Program-made: the position numbers and the translations under genes
Shown: positions 1 to 10,916 of the stretch, in pieces
How positions within the stretch are numbered: position 1 is the stretch's first letter
Layout: the number at the start of each line of letters is the position of its first letter
NCBI GenBank assembly: GCA_033064195.1
Contig: JARBJD010000034.1
Coordinates: 124,001-188,000, forward strand
Reading direction: 5' to 3'
DNA: 64,000 nucleotides
From: Blattamonas nauphoetae
Taxonomy: Eukaryota > Preaxostyla > Oxymonadida
Notes under the pieces: model-generated
What the model was told of the DNA's origin: nothing
The model's input: only the letters and a program-made list of their open reading frames with translations
Database searches by the model: none

Positions 1-3000
1 CCGTCTATCCCGCGGAACCCCCAAAAACTTACCCTAACACCCACCTCCCTCCTCCAGAGCCTCCCCAGCCAGAATCCTTTTTCCATCCAATCCAACCATC
101 AGCACCTCCAGCGGAAGAACGCGAGACACTCGTCGTCGAACCATCCGCACCGACTGCGGAAGAGGAAGCAAGCCACGAGATGACAGAAATGAAGAAGGAT
201 GCTGTCTTTCCATTCAAACAACCTACAATTGTGGATGTGCCTCACAAAACAATCACAATGGACGCTCCTCCAGTTCAACCAACCTGAATTGTTCTGCCAT
301 CCGCTCCGACTGAGGAAGAAGAAAAACAGGCAGACGAGGATTTGCATCAACCGAGCGAAGTCGCTGAGTCCATCGAGGAAGGACGGCACGCACAGGAACA
401 CCGAAAACGAGGGCTGTCGCGAGCATCGTCCTCATTTCCTCTGACTCAGCCAGAAGAAGAGAACGAAAGGCGTCTTGCGCTTGATGACGTTGTGAAGGAC
501 GCCGAACAGCGCTGGGACGAGAGGGAAGGGTCAGCGAAAAGCGCCGTCCAGCAGTTGACCCAAATGGAGCTGTTTCAGATCGACCGCGAAGAACAGATGC
601 CCAAAATCGACGAAGACCTGACAGAGCAATATGAGAAAGACTTGAGAGCGATGAAAGATCCGTTCGATCGAGCGTTGAGGGAGCAGGATGAACGAGAGGC
701 AGAACTGGATTTGTTGGCTGAAGAAGGACACGACATGAAACAAACGTGGCAGGAACAGATCCAAGAAACAGTTGACTTGATCAGACACGAAAAGGAGGAT
801 CTACTGAAAGCGATGGCCGAGTGCAGAGAGGAGAAAGAGAAGGAACGGGGCAGGATCGACGAGAGTGGACGAATCGAAAGAAGACGTCTTTCAGAAGCTG
901 TCGATGCTCTCCGTGAAGAACTTGGCTCACTCCAATATCAGATTCAGATTCTCAAAGAGGAGAAAGCGAAGCTCCAAGAAACTCGCCCAAAGGCAGCCAC
1001 ACAGCCTCAACAACAACCGCTCTCGCCTCGCTGGGAAACCACCATCGGCAAGACACGCCAATCACATCAAATCTTGTCCACCCCATTTTCCAGACAGTCA
1101 GATCGTGGCCCAACAGCCACTCCGATTTCACCGTCGTCGTTCCTCGGTTTGGACACCGATACTCGTAAAGATCAGACGGCCGAAGTGGAATTGTCAAGAA
1201 TTTTTTCATGGCAAATTATGTTTAAGGGTATAGATCGAAATTATCTCACCATGACACAGAAACAAAACTGGCCAATTCCACAAGGCTGTATGTATTTTAC
1301 TCTGCTGTAAGATCATTTTTCCCGATTGCATTTCAGACAAGCTTGTTCGTTCAATAGATGAAAAAGGAGCTCGTCCGGTACTTCAAATCAAGGAATATTC
1401 AACCGGAAAGTCCTTTGCACTGAAATTATTTCCTGGTGGTTATGAGGAGGACCAAAAACTTGGGGCGAATGAAGTGTTGCTTCTGGAGCGATTCAGACAT
1501 CCTCGAATTGTTGGATTGCACGAATCGGTAGTGATGGGAACTTGTCATGCAATTGTTATGGATCTTGGAGCTCGTAATTTGAAAGACTTGATGATGGATT
1601 ATGAATCTCGGAATGAACTGATTCCTCTTGAGGATTCGTCTCATTTTAAAATCATCCTTCACATCTTCTCTGATTGAATTGCAAATCCCATTTTTCATAT
1701 CTTTTACAGGTTACTGTTCAGATATGCATTGACATTGCAGAAGGGCTGTGTGTGCTGCACAACCATCCAACACACCCAACAACTCATGGAAATCTAAGAC
1801 CTGAGAATGTTCTTCTGACCAAGGATAACCGTACAATGCTCTGTGTGACTTCTTTTATCAATTATTCTCTTTTTTATTTGTTCTTTTCACCTTTTGTCGC
1901 ATCTTCGCCATCACTTTTTCAATTCCTTTTCTCGATCTCAGGTGATTTAGAAATGAGTGCATATCGAGGATACAGACTGTATACAGTAATGGAGAAGAAA
2001 GAGGTATTTGAATGCTGCTCGCCAGAATACGAGTATAACAAAGCTGTTCCGCCTGCAAGTGACATTTGGTCATTGGGAGTGATGCTGTGCCGAATGGTGA
2101 CGGGGAAACCTCTGTTTGCTGGAAAGTCATATAGTGAAATATTCAAACAGATTGAACAATTCGATGAATCCAAAATCCCGACCTCACTTCCACCAAATGT
2201 CCGAGATATTCTCGTCCGACTTCTTGACACTGTCTGTCATCCTCTCGCTTCTTTTCTCTCCTTTGGCTCTTTTTTCTCACTTCCTCCTCTCCTCTGTTCT
2301 CGTCATTTTTCGTCGTTAATTCTGTTCCTTCTCAGAATCCTGACTCTCGTCCCACCGCAACCCAACTGTTCAAAGGTCGCCAGCTCCAAAGAATTCTGGG
2401 TCCGGAAACACCCCTCTCGAAGATGCATCTCAACCAAAATCAGGTCCTCGAAAGAGAACTGGCCGAACTCCAAAAAGAGCACAAATCACTCCAGAAACGC
2501 ACTGCCAAATTAGAGACCATCGTCGAAAGCCTCGGAAATGTCCAACTCCCTGGATTACCTCCCGTCACTGTCTTCCCACCACAATCTTTTCAAATCAAAG
2601 ATCAAACCTTCACTCGTCTTCCGCCTGTGAGTGAGGATGCTTTTGAAGGCATGGTCGCCATTTCAGAGCCAATCTCTCGCGGAATTGTGTCGATTTCGAT
2701 CACCCTCAACTCACTCCTCACAGATCTCAATTTGGCACCGTTCATCTTCATCACTCCAAAGAAAGGCTCTCTATCGTCGCTGGGCGATCCCATGCAATCT
2801 GCTTTTTCTGTTTGTTTTAAATCCTCAAATGGACACCTCAGAATACCGTCCAGTTGGATGAAAAACAAGGAGGAATCTGAACAATGCCACCAACAGCTGA
2901 AAGCAGGAGATACTGTTGTGCTGGAAGTGGATATGGAAGCAAATCCACACACTGTCCAATTCTTTGTGAATGGGAAGACTGGAAAGCGTTACGTGTCTTG

Positions 3001-3160
3001 CCTTCCTGATTCTGTGCGTGTGATGGTGTGTCTTTCTTTCATATTCTTATTTCCCCAGATGATCACACCTGGTGAAGGAACATCGTTTCGATTGAACAGC
3101 GTGACACAACTCACAAAACCGAGTCCACTCCCTCCATATTCAATGGAACTCAGATGCTAA
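1..3160 (+). CDS. Pseudokinase with N-terminal coiled coil and C-terminal SPRY-like domain (5' partial)
   Basis: The gene enters from the left edge. A Pro/Glu-rich segment (about 3-310) leads into a long Glu/Arg/Lys coiled coil (about 480-980), then a protein-kinase-like domain (about 1337-2400) and a SPRY/B30.2-like beta-sandwich (about 2580-3150, ending in PPYSMELRC). Introns seen: 1288-1336, about 1638-1709, about 1843-1941, 2232-2335, 3026-3058. The VAIK lysine survives (SFALKLF), and APE-like and DxWSLG motifs (ASDIWSLGVML) are clear. The catalytic loop reads HGNLRPENVLL, so the catalytic Asp of HRD is Asn, and the DFG position reads DLE; the Gly-rich loop is degenerate. It is therefore probably a catalytically dead scaffold or receptor-like kinase. 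An in-frame TGA at 285-287 could be removed by an intron of about 231-314. The phases of the 1638-1709 intron do not match under plain GT-AG splicing, so that joint is uncertain. Confidence 0.75.
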
Positions 3161-3299
3161 CAAAACCCATTCTAGCACTTATCTTTATGAAAAATGGGAC
3201 TAACCTGGAATTATCCAACAAACAAGCCTTTTAAATTCTGTTTCTTTTCATCACATTTCATCACTTTCTCTCTTTTTCTTGGATTGTCGAGAAACATCG

Positions 3300-4950
3300 A
3301 TTCAAACTTGAATTGGAGAAGATCTCATTTTTGAAGTTGCTCAAGTCTTCGAAGAGCGATTTTGGACGAATGGGCCGTTGATGAGAGGAGAAGATTCTGC
3401 AGTTGAGGAAAAACAGAGGTCGGAATCTGAAAATGAGTCACTTTGGAAAAATGACAAACATTCGGAGCATGCTTCATGACAAGAGTGAAGAGAGATGAAT
3501 TGAGCCTCGAACTGTTTGATTGGGTAGTTTGAAGATCTTATCGAAGGAAAAAACGGGACATGAAGATCAGACGAAACACACAATTGAGAAGACGTGTATA
3601 CGACGTCTGAGGAAACGGAACAGCATGTGCCAGAATATTGTTGATGGAATCAAGTCTGACATCTTCGCCAGTGGCAATTGAGGGTGCGGTGATGAAGCTG
3701 AAGATCGTTGTTAAGAAGACGTGCTAAAGGCAAACTCTAAGCAAGCCTGCATGGAATTTTGGGAATATTTCTGCTTAGAAATGTACAACAGGCATTCAGA
3801 ATGTGGAGATCCTTGAAAAGGAAGAGTTCCGATGGACATGGGATGAACACACCGATGGTCAGTGATGGAGAGGATACCAAAAATGGAACCATGGCATCAA
3901 TAAACGGTGTGGCACAATTTTGTAGCAGGAGAGAGAAACATTGGAGAAGTGAACGGGATGGCGGTTCAGTGTCTGAAATCTGATATTCGAAGAAAAAAGA
4001 AACAATCCGAAATAATGAATCAGAATTTTAAAACAAATCAATTGAAGGGAACAGAAAAGTGTGAGTGAGAGAATCGAATCAGGACACAGACCGATGGAAT
4101 GAGAACAGTCTTCACAAGAGTGACTGACGTGTTGTAGGAGAGAGGTGCCGTTGTTTGAGAGATTGCGGTGAAAAATGAGTGAATCTCCGGATCTTGAGGA
4201 GTAATTTCGGTCATAATGTTCGATAGAGAATTGGAAATCTGGATGATTTGTGACAAAGAAAAATGAGACCATTTCTGTTGACTCTGTCTGGAGAAGTCGG
4301 TATATTTGCGGAAGAATTGACTCAGAAGGAGTAGTATGGTCAACTTGAAGGAATAGTTGCTTGAGAAGCTCTTCTTGTTCCGAGGTGAGTCGAGTCTGTT
4401 GACCGACATTGGTCTGTTCAATAGACGGTTCAAAAGTCTGTGAAAAGACTGGAGAGAGATGGAAATCTGGCTGAGTATGTTGTGATAATGGTTGAGAGAG
4501 ATTGAAATGTTCAGTTTGTTCTTGATTGGTCATTGTTATATTTAAGACGACTTCATCTGAGAAATGGACGGTTTCATGAACATCTGAGGTGACTACAGCA
4601 AAACAATGATCGCAAAAGAAGATACATGGTGGTGGAAGTCCAGATAGCGCACATATTCGCAAGATCAGTGAGCACGCGACAGGATCGTCAGTGAAGGCGG
4701 AGTACTGCGTAAATCTCTCGACAAATGCGAATAAAAAGGGCTGCGGATAGAGGTGAACCTTTTCAACCACATTTGTTAAGAGATTGTGGATTTGTACACG
4801 AGTTAAATCATCATAGGCCGGTCTTCTGGAAATGAGGAGATACCGAGAGCAATAACGACAAACAGAACATATTCACCATTGGAAAGGACAGTGTTCAGCT
4901 TTAGTAAGGAATTTATGGCTTCAAGATTCATGGGTTCATTTTACTGAATC
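3300..4950 (-). CDS. Unrecognised multi-exon protein
   Basis: A minus-strand frame runs from about 4830 (RPAYDDLTRVQIHNLLTNVV) down to about 4270 (SEQEELLKQLFLQVDH), with protein-like composition and amphipathic helices. Downstream pieces that look like further exons lie at about 4040-4200, 3600-3720 and 3310-3540, separated by T-rich stretches ending in AG. A candidate first exon with ATG lies at about 4930 (MNLEAINSLLKLNTVL). Exon joints could not be fixed because phases do not all match. I do not recognise the family. It lies tail to tail with the pseudokinase gene and head to tail upstream of nothing obvious; the eL21 gene is on the same strand further right. Confidence 0.4.
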
Positions 4951-5324
4951 GAGGAGACTTCAGAACTCATTTTCCCCATTTCTGATTTATATCCCATTGA
5001 ATTGGTCTCAAACTCGAGAAAGTTAACCGAGACGGTACAATGGTTTCTGTCTCTTTAGTATGTACCGATATATACACATCCTGCGAACAATGACGTGTTC
5101 GCGAGTGGGTTCTGCCTCTGAGACAATATCATGATTTTCAAGCTTCTAATTCCCAGAAACATCAACCATCATTCATCTATATCCACCCCAATGAGCCAAG
5201 CCCTCCTCGAGCGTGGTGTCCCGGAATAGAGGTCGACGAACACGTTATTCAGAAAATGGAAGAAGTTCAACCGATCTATCAGATCCAGATGAGATCCAGC
5301 ATCGATTTAAGACGAAATGAAGTT
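4951..5324. other. Intergenic spacer
   Basis: About 370 bases between the start of the unrecognised minus-strand gene and the 3' end of eL21. No conserved frame, repeat or RNA gene was seen. Confidence 0.5.
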
Positions 5325-5919
5325 CTACACAATCAACTTGTAAGGTTTCGGTGTCACAGTAATGACAGATCCCTTCTTAACGTTGACGTAGCATGCCTTT
5401 CTTGGTTTAACTGGTTGGCGTTTGGCTATAGACAAGATGAGGAAGAAATAATGAATGGGAAAGGTTGACTAAGCTTCCAAAAATCACACCTCCTCCAGCC
5501 TTGATGCGAGCGAGATAGTCGTCACGGCACTTGGATTTCTTGACGTGCTCGACACGGACGGACAATCTCTGATGGAAAAATCACATAATATGAATGGATT
5601 GAGGTAATAATGACGAAAAAGGACGAAAAGATTTGTACTGGGCGATTTAGTGGCAGACTTTTTTGATAATGCGGTTTCCGACGCGTTTGTTCACTTCAAC
5701 GCCGATAGCTCTCTTGGAGATGTTCCAGATACGACCTGTCTTTCCGTGGTAGAATTTATGTGGCATTCCCTTGTGGATTGCAGAGTCAACCTTGATGTCA
5801 ACGTAGTCACCAAGTTTATACGGCTGCATGTAGGTTGAAAGCGACGGTGTTCCATGCTGACGGAATTCTTTTTGGAATAGTGTCTTTGTACGAGCGCGTA
5901 GACCCCAGGAGTGTGGCAT
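5325..5919 (-). CDS. RPL21: 60S ribosomal protein eL21 (L21e), three exons
   Basis: Exon 1 is 5659-5919, exon 2 is 5490-5568, exon 3 is 5325-5410; the spliced product is 141 residues and ends PKPYKLIV. Recognised by the L21e core: [20 protein letters not shown], then [30 protein letters not shown] and, after the first intron, [20 protein letters not shown]. It is a structural protein of the large ribosomal subunit. Both introns are short (90 and 79 nt) with donors GTCTGC and GTGTGA and a CAG acceptor, and the third-exon frame is confirmed by the conserved lysine-rich tail. It is slightly shorter than the usual 155-160 residues, with the loss in the region before the last exon. The ATG at 5919 is the only sensible start. 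This gene is the best guide to splice signals in the window. Confidence 0.95.
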
Positions 5920-7138
5920 ATCCGATTTGATCGATGTGAAAAAGCAGCAGGGGATTTAAAAAGATCAGCGTGAACAGCGACTAACACCGTTTCCTAGCGT
6001 TCTCATGATAATGAAATGTGCCTGATGCTTTGTTGTGATGAAAAATCAAAAATGTGAACATCAAAACCATTTCACAAAAGTGACGTGAGGATCTTCCCTC
6101 ATCTTTTAATCTCCCACACCAATGCTCCCTGAACAATCATTGAATCTATTCACTGGGCCAATCCGTGAAACAAGAACCGAGCAAGATCTGGTTTCTTACA
6201 TCCTTATCGATAAAAATTCTTTATTCACCGATTTACTCTCACCGAATCTCGCTCATCATTCTTTTTCTTTTCTAAACATTCTCTTTCTGATTTTCCCTAT
6301 CCTATCTCTTATTTATCTCTGTCTTTTGCTTAGAGGCCACTGATTATGGATTGTCTGCAGAAATACAGAGATGGCGATGAAGCGTTGAAACAAACAACAA
6401 TCCTTGTGGTCTATTCTCTCTTCTTGTCGGGTATGTTGACCCTTTTCTTGATTATTCTGATTATCTTTGTGTGGGTAGTTCCTTATTGTTCTCTTCTTCC
6501 ATACCGATCGTTCGTTTCTCTTCTCTTCATGTTTGTGTGATTCTCTGTTCAGAAAACAACAATATTCACCCAATAAGTGAAGAAGTGATGATATCTGGAT
6601 TGTTGGAAGAGTTTTACACCACATTGACCAGTACCTGTTCCGAGGATCTCTTCGTCTGTCTCATGTTCGTGCCCCGTCTATATCTTCACTCCTTCTCTTC
6701 TTCAATCTTCTTTATTGTTCAGGTGCTTGTTTCTGGGATTGTGTCGCTTGTTGTGAGTGGAACGAATCTGCCTTTTCGTGTTGGAGTGAGCAGTCTTCTA
6801 CAGTCACTCGTGAATCTTGTTTCTGTGTGCATCTTCTTCGCTCTATTTCACTTTTTTCGTTTTTTTTTCTGTTTGTGTGTTTGCTCTGGTTTTCTATTGA
6901 TGTTAAGAACTCTTCATCGAAAGTTGTGGAAAGTGCATCGCGAGTGGTTGGGTGTGTCTTCTCTTCTTCTCATCTCTTCCTTTCTTTTTCTTCTTCTCTT
7001 CTTCCTTTCTTGATTGGTGATTGTTGATTGTTGAATGTGTCAGGCATGTGTGCCGTGTGTCGATGTCGGAAGACGATGTGGAAGGAGTTCTGAACAGTGG
7101 AGTTGTGGAAGGGCTGTGCCAACAAAGCAAAATGATTG

Positions 7139-8586
7139 GGCATGGGTTCGGTACGTAGGTTGAAGTTCGGCATGTAGGTCAAAGGTTCGGAATGTAGGTC
7201 TGAGTTCGGCAGGTAGGTCATTGGGATGAAATGGATTGAGACGCATTTTTGGGTGTTGTGAAGATGAAATTGACGACATGTTTTACTGTTTGACTCTGAT
7301 CTACTTGTTTTCAACTCGTTTTCACAAAAAAATGAGAGAGCAACAAATGAAGGAAGAGTGAAAGGGAACATATATTAAACATCGTATCAAAATGGTCGAG
7401 ATTTGTGTGACTAATGTTGACGAAATATCCTTGATAGTCAGATCTGTCCACTTTCAAGTTGACTCGCTTTTCTATTTCTAGTCGTCAAACTGGATCATAA
7501 AACGGAAAATGCAGTTAATATGCTATAAATGAGTGACATTGAGGGTGAAAGTTAGGAATCGAGCAAGATATAGTGTCAAATCTGTGGATGATACAATGAT
7601 CATCAGGCTTCTGATTTGATCCCAGTGATCCCAGTCGGATCTGATCCCACTAAATACCTACAATACCATTTCGTTTCTTTCATTTCAAAAAGTCTTCTTA
7701 TATATGATATTTGAATGGAAAAAAAGTAAAAGGAAAATGGTCACTTCATAGATCATGAAAATGCAAACTTTGGGTGCTGCTGTTTCAGTTTGTTCTACAA
7801 CAATAATTATTAAAACAAGTCGATAATGCGTTATTATGTCTTCTTTGATGGTTTTTCTCACTGACAAAAGTCAATGAAGGGAATACATCGAAAAAGAAGT
7901 GTTGGTGATTGTGATCGTGCGTGTTTTTGGGAAATAAGAGCTGTCTGAAATATTGAAGAGCATTATGTGAAAACAAGAAGTGAATTGAACATGATTAATG
8001 AAGTGATAATGAGAAAATCTCAAAGGAAAAGAGTTGAAATTTGATCTCAGTCCAAATTTAGGCACTGACATCAATTGATCCCAGTTTTACCTATTTTGAT
8101 GGGACTACTCAGATGCCTGATGATCATCGATTCTGCTTCGACTATGTTGTACATCTCTTTTTACATATTACATTCCCTTCAAATTCACCTTTAAGGCGTG
8201 ATATTTCTATAATTCACATGATGAATTGACAATGAGAAAGAAAACGAAATTTTGACCCATCACGAAAGTGTTTCGTTTTCATTTCTCATCTCCAATTTTC
8301 ACTCATCATGTCGCAATCCTCCATTAAATCATCAATTAAATGTGAATATTTGACGTTTATTGTCAGTATCATCTCATAGGAACAGAAAAGTGACAAACTT
8401 TGAATCAGCAGGTTGATCATCTGTTCCATCGAGTTGAATTTATGAATGGATGAAATTTTCAAATCGTGTGTATTTTCACCCTGGTCACTGTATCGTGATC
8501 TTTCTGCATTTTGAACTCTTCAATTTAGCATGAAAAAGGAGAAAGACCTACGATCCGAACTTCGACCTACCATCCGAACCCATGCC
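7139..8586. mobile_element. Non-autonomous DNA transposon, hAT-like (8 bp target duplication)
   Basis: The ends are GGCATGGGTTCGG and CCGAACCCATGCC. The element is flanked on both sides by AATGATTG (7131-7138 and 8587-8594), an 8 bp target-site duplication. Subterminal copies of a motif of the form GTTCGGnnnGTAGGT lie inside both ends, in opposite orientation. An 8 bp duplication with short inverted ends and subterminal repeats is typical of hAT elements; P or Mutator relatives are alternatives. The 1448 bp are A+T-rich and hold no transposase-like frame, so it depends on an enzyme made elsewhere. It interrupts an exon, and removal of the element plus one duplication restores the host frame exactly. 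Confidence 0.85.
7144..7222. repeat. Subterminal direct repeats of the hAT-like element
   Basis: Four direct copies of a unit of about 20 bases built on GTTCGG followed by GTAGGT lie just inside the left end (from 7145, 7164, 7186 and 7204). Two inverted copies lie inside the right end (about 8546-8580). In hAT elements such repeats are transposase binding sites; that role here is inference. Confidence 0.7.
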
Positions 8587-9560
8587 AATGATTGTTCCGT
8601 CGAAAGATGGGATTCAAAGTGGAATTGAAGTTCTGAAATCACTGGACTCGCTTTGCATGGGACTGAAATCGTTTTTGCGACGAGAAGAGAAAGATAAGAA
8701 AACAATTGAGACGAAGAAGGACGAAGGGAAGAAGGAAAAATCAGAATCTCGATTTTCAGTCGTGAATCGGAGTCGCACAGCACTGTCGGAGATTGAATGG
8801 ACACTTCGAGAGATGATTGAGGTGATTGGGAGAGAAGAGGAGGATGCGGAAGAAAACGAAGGAAGACGAGAGATTTCTGAGAAGATTGGAGGGATGTTGA
8901 TCCGACACTTCACTGCCTCCCTTATCGGATCGCGAGAGAAGAAGGAAGCAGTGATTGGAATCGACATTGGGCGACTTCGAGTGGAAATGGAGGAGAACGA
9001 GAAACGAAGAGAGACAGAAAGAAAAATGGAGAGAGAAGACATCAGAAAAGAGAAGGAAGAACTAAAAAGGAAGAAAGAAGAAATCGCACGAAACGAAGAC
9101 GAGCGAAGGAAGAAGAGCGAGGAACTGAAAAGGAAAGAAGACGAGATCGCTCGACAGATGGCAGAACTCCAAGCGGAGAGAGAAGCAAACCAACAGCTCA
9201 TCAAAGAAGGTCTAGAAAGACAGAAAGAGAAAGAGAGAGAGAAAGCGGAAGAGGCAGAAAGAGAGAAAACGGAAGAGGAAGAAAGAGGACGACAAAGCAA
9301 AGTGGGAGCAGCGGCCATCGAGTTCTATCCTCCGTCAGCCTTCTCTCTCACTGGTGATAAGTTCACTAAAACAGTCAATAGTTGGACAGGCAATCTGCTT
9401 TCATTCGAGTTTGACGCTGTTGTTGCTCGCCTCTCGCTGATCGTTGGATGTGTCCCACGAAACAAGTTCGACATTGGAATCGTCTCATCAACTATCTCAA
9501 ACGAAGCGCAGACAACTCCGCTCCACAGACTCACCGGAGGAGCAGGATGTTGGGAACTAA

Positions 9561-10035
9561 TAGTGGTCGGATAAACCCGTTAACTCCGATAAACCCGTTA
9601 AAACATCCCCCATTTCACATATATCATCTCTTTCACACGACTCATCAGTTGTACCTGTAAGAAAACCCTAGTGAGAATTCTGGAAGGAATTGTGACTCTT
9701 TCAGAGATTGGATCAAAGACAATGGGTCTATTCAAATGGATGAAATGTCAACGACGACACAGCGCAAGTTATTCTGACCATGAAAAGCTCGACTCGCAAC
9801 ACATGATCCCTCTAGTTCTCGGAAATAGATTTGTTCAACTTCGTTCAAAAAACAACGTTCACTTTTCGCTTTGCATTTCACAATCATTCTTTCATGAAGA
9901 ACTCTAGTTTTAAAAAAAATGAGGAAATGCATGAATGTGAAGTGGAAGGAGAATTAAGATGAAGAGGGGAGACTGTTTCGTCCCTTTGGAAGGGTTAACG
10001 GGTTTATCCGCTCTAACGGGTTTGTCCGGGTACTA
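9561..10035 (+). mobile_element. 475 bp MITE, copy 1 (TAA target duplication)
   Basis: It begins TAGTGGTCGGATAAACCCG and ends with the near-complement CGGGTTTGTCCGGGTACTA. Each terminal repeat contains two copies of a block around AAACCCGTTA. It is flanked by TAA at 9558-9560 and 10036-10038. A second, nearly identical copy lies at 21074-21548 in reverse orientation. A 3 bp duplication and A+T-rich target suggest a PIF/Harbinger (Tourist) type element. It encodes no transposase; an open stretch of 78 codons (9671-9907) is present in both copies but looks incidental. Removing it joins GGAGCWEL to NPDLRLTRL in frame. Confidence 0.9.
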
Positions 10036-10331
10036 TAAATCCAGATCTGCGTTTGACGAGACTGAATACGATTGCATATCACAATCAACGAGCATGTGAG
10101 GCGGGAGCAGCTGGACAGCGAGTGGTGATGGAGGCAGATGGACGAGAGGGAAAGCGAACATTGAAACTGTCGCAAGATGGACAGACACAGCCGGTTTTCT
10201 TCACAAACATTCCTGTTCCGTTCCGATTCGCAGTTTTCATTGACAAGAATTACGATTCAGTGACAGTCAAGTCAGTCGAAGTTGTGAAAGAACCCCTTTT
10301 GGATGTTGGAATGTTTTCTGTGAAGATGTGA

Positions 10332-10916
10332 GAATGAAGAGGATCAAGAGAGAATCACTTGTTAAATCATCATTTCACTTCATCAGTTTCCAAAAGCCAC
10401 ATGGAGGAGACAATCGTATTTCACGATGGCGATTGAGGGGGAAAAAGTTTTTCTATTGGCTTGATCAAAACCGACTCTGAGATGTTCACCGCGCCATCGT
10501 CGAACAATCATTTATCAACTGGACCTTCACAAGTGCCATCCAATGAACTGGTTTGCTTCCCGTTTTCTAGTCCCTGTTCGACTGATTTGCTTTGTTACTT
10601 TTCGGTGAATCTCGGCGCATTTTTCTAACATTCCACTCAATATTTCTCGTCATCTCTCCCTTTTCCAACACCTATCTAATGATATTCCCAGCATTCATTC
10701 TTCTTGCAAACAGTGCAAGCATATCGAAGTGGAACAGAAAAGGAGAAAGTTTCGATCTTGCACGAAGTGCGGAACAGGATTGAAAAAGGTCTGAAAATGA
10801 ACCGACTGTTCTTATTTCATGCTTGGAATAGTATTTCCTTGTCAATTTGAGATTCATTTGAACTTCCTCCTCATCTGTCATTCTGATTGGTTCTGTGCTG
10901 TTCTGGGTTGATGCAG
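10332..10916. other. Spacer, possibly holding a lost first exon of the next gene
   Basis: About 580 bases. By paralogy with 6122-6430 the next gene should have one or two upstream exons here, but no convincing match to MLPEQSLNLFTG or the second exon was found. A T-rich stretch ends in CAG at 10916, which fits an acceptor. Confidence 0.4.

Larger units (their letters stand above)
6122..10331 (+). pseudogene. Helical / coiled-coil / SPRY-like protein gene, split by two transposons
   Basis: Start MLPEQSLNLFTG at 6122. Exons by eye: 6122-6192, about 6334-6430, about 6552-6650, about 6722-6809, about 6908-6950 and 7044 onward, forming an N-terminal helical region. It continues with DVEGVLNSGVVEGLCQQSKM, is cut by a 1448 bp transposon (7139-8586), resumes at IVPSKDGIQSGIEVLKSL, runs through a strong Lys/Glu/Arg coiled coil (about 8960-9290) and a SPRY-like beta-sandwich starting GAAAIEFYPPSAFSLTG (9309), is cut again by a 475 bp MITE (9561-10035), and ends after VPFRFAVFIDKNYDS at 10331. 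Skipping both insertions gives a frame that aligns throughout with the paralogue at 10917-12775. As it stands the gene is broken by insertion, so it is called a pseudogene; splicing around an insertion cannot be excluded. Function unknown; the SPRY-like end suggests a binding role. Confidence 0.7.

Noticed and set aside
9671-9907. A 78-codon frame identical in both 475 bp MITEs as a possible small protein
   Set aside because: The two copies are nearly identical everywhere, so identity of the frame carries no information; no transposase motif is present.
9555-10040. A TA target duplication (Tc1/mariner) for the 475 bp MITE pair
   Set aside because: A TA reading gives a stop codon in the restored host frame of copy 1; the 3 bp reading (TAA, TCA) restores both host frames and fits both copies.
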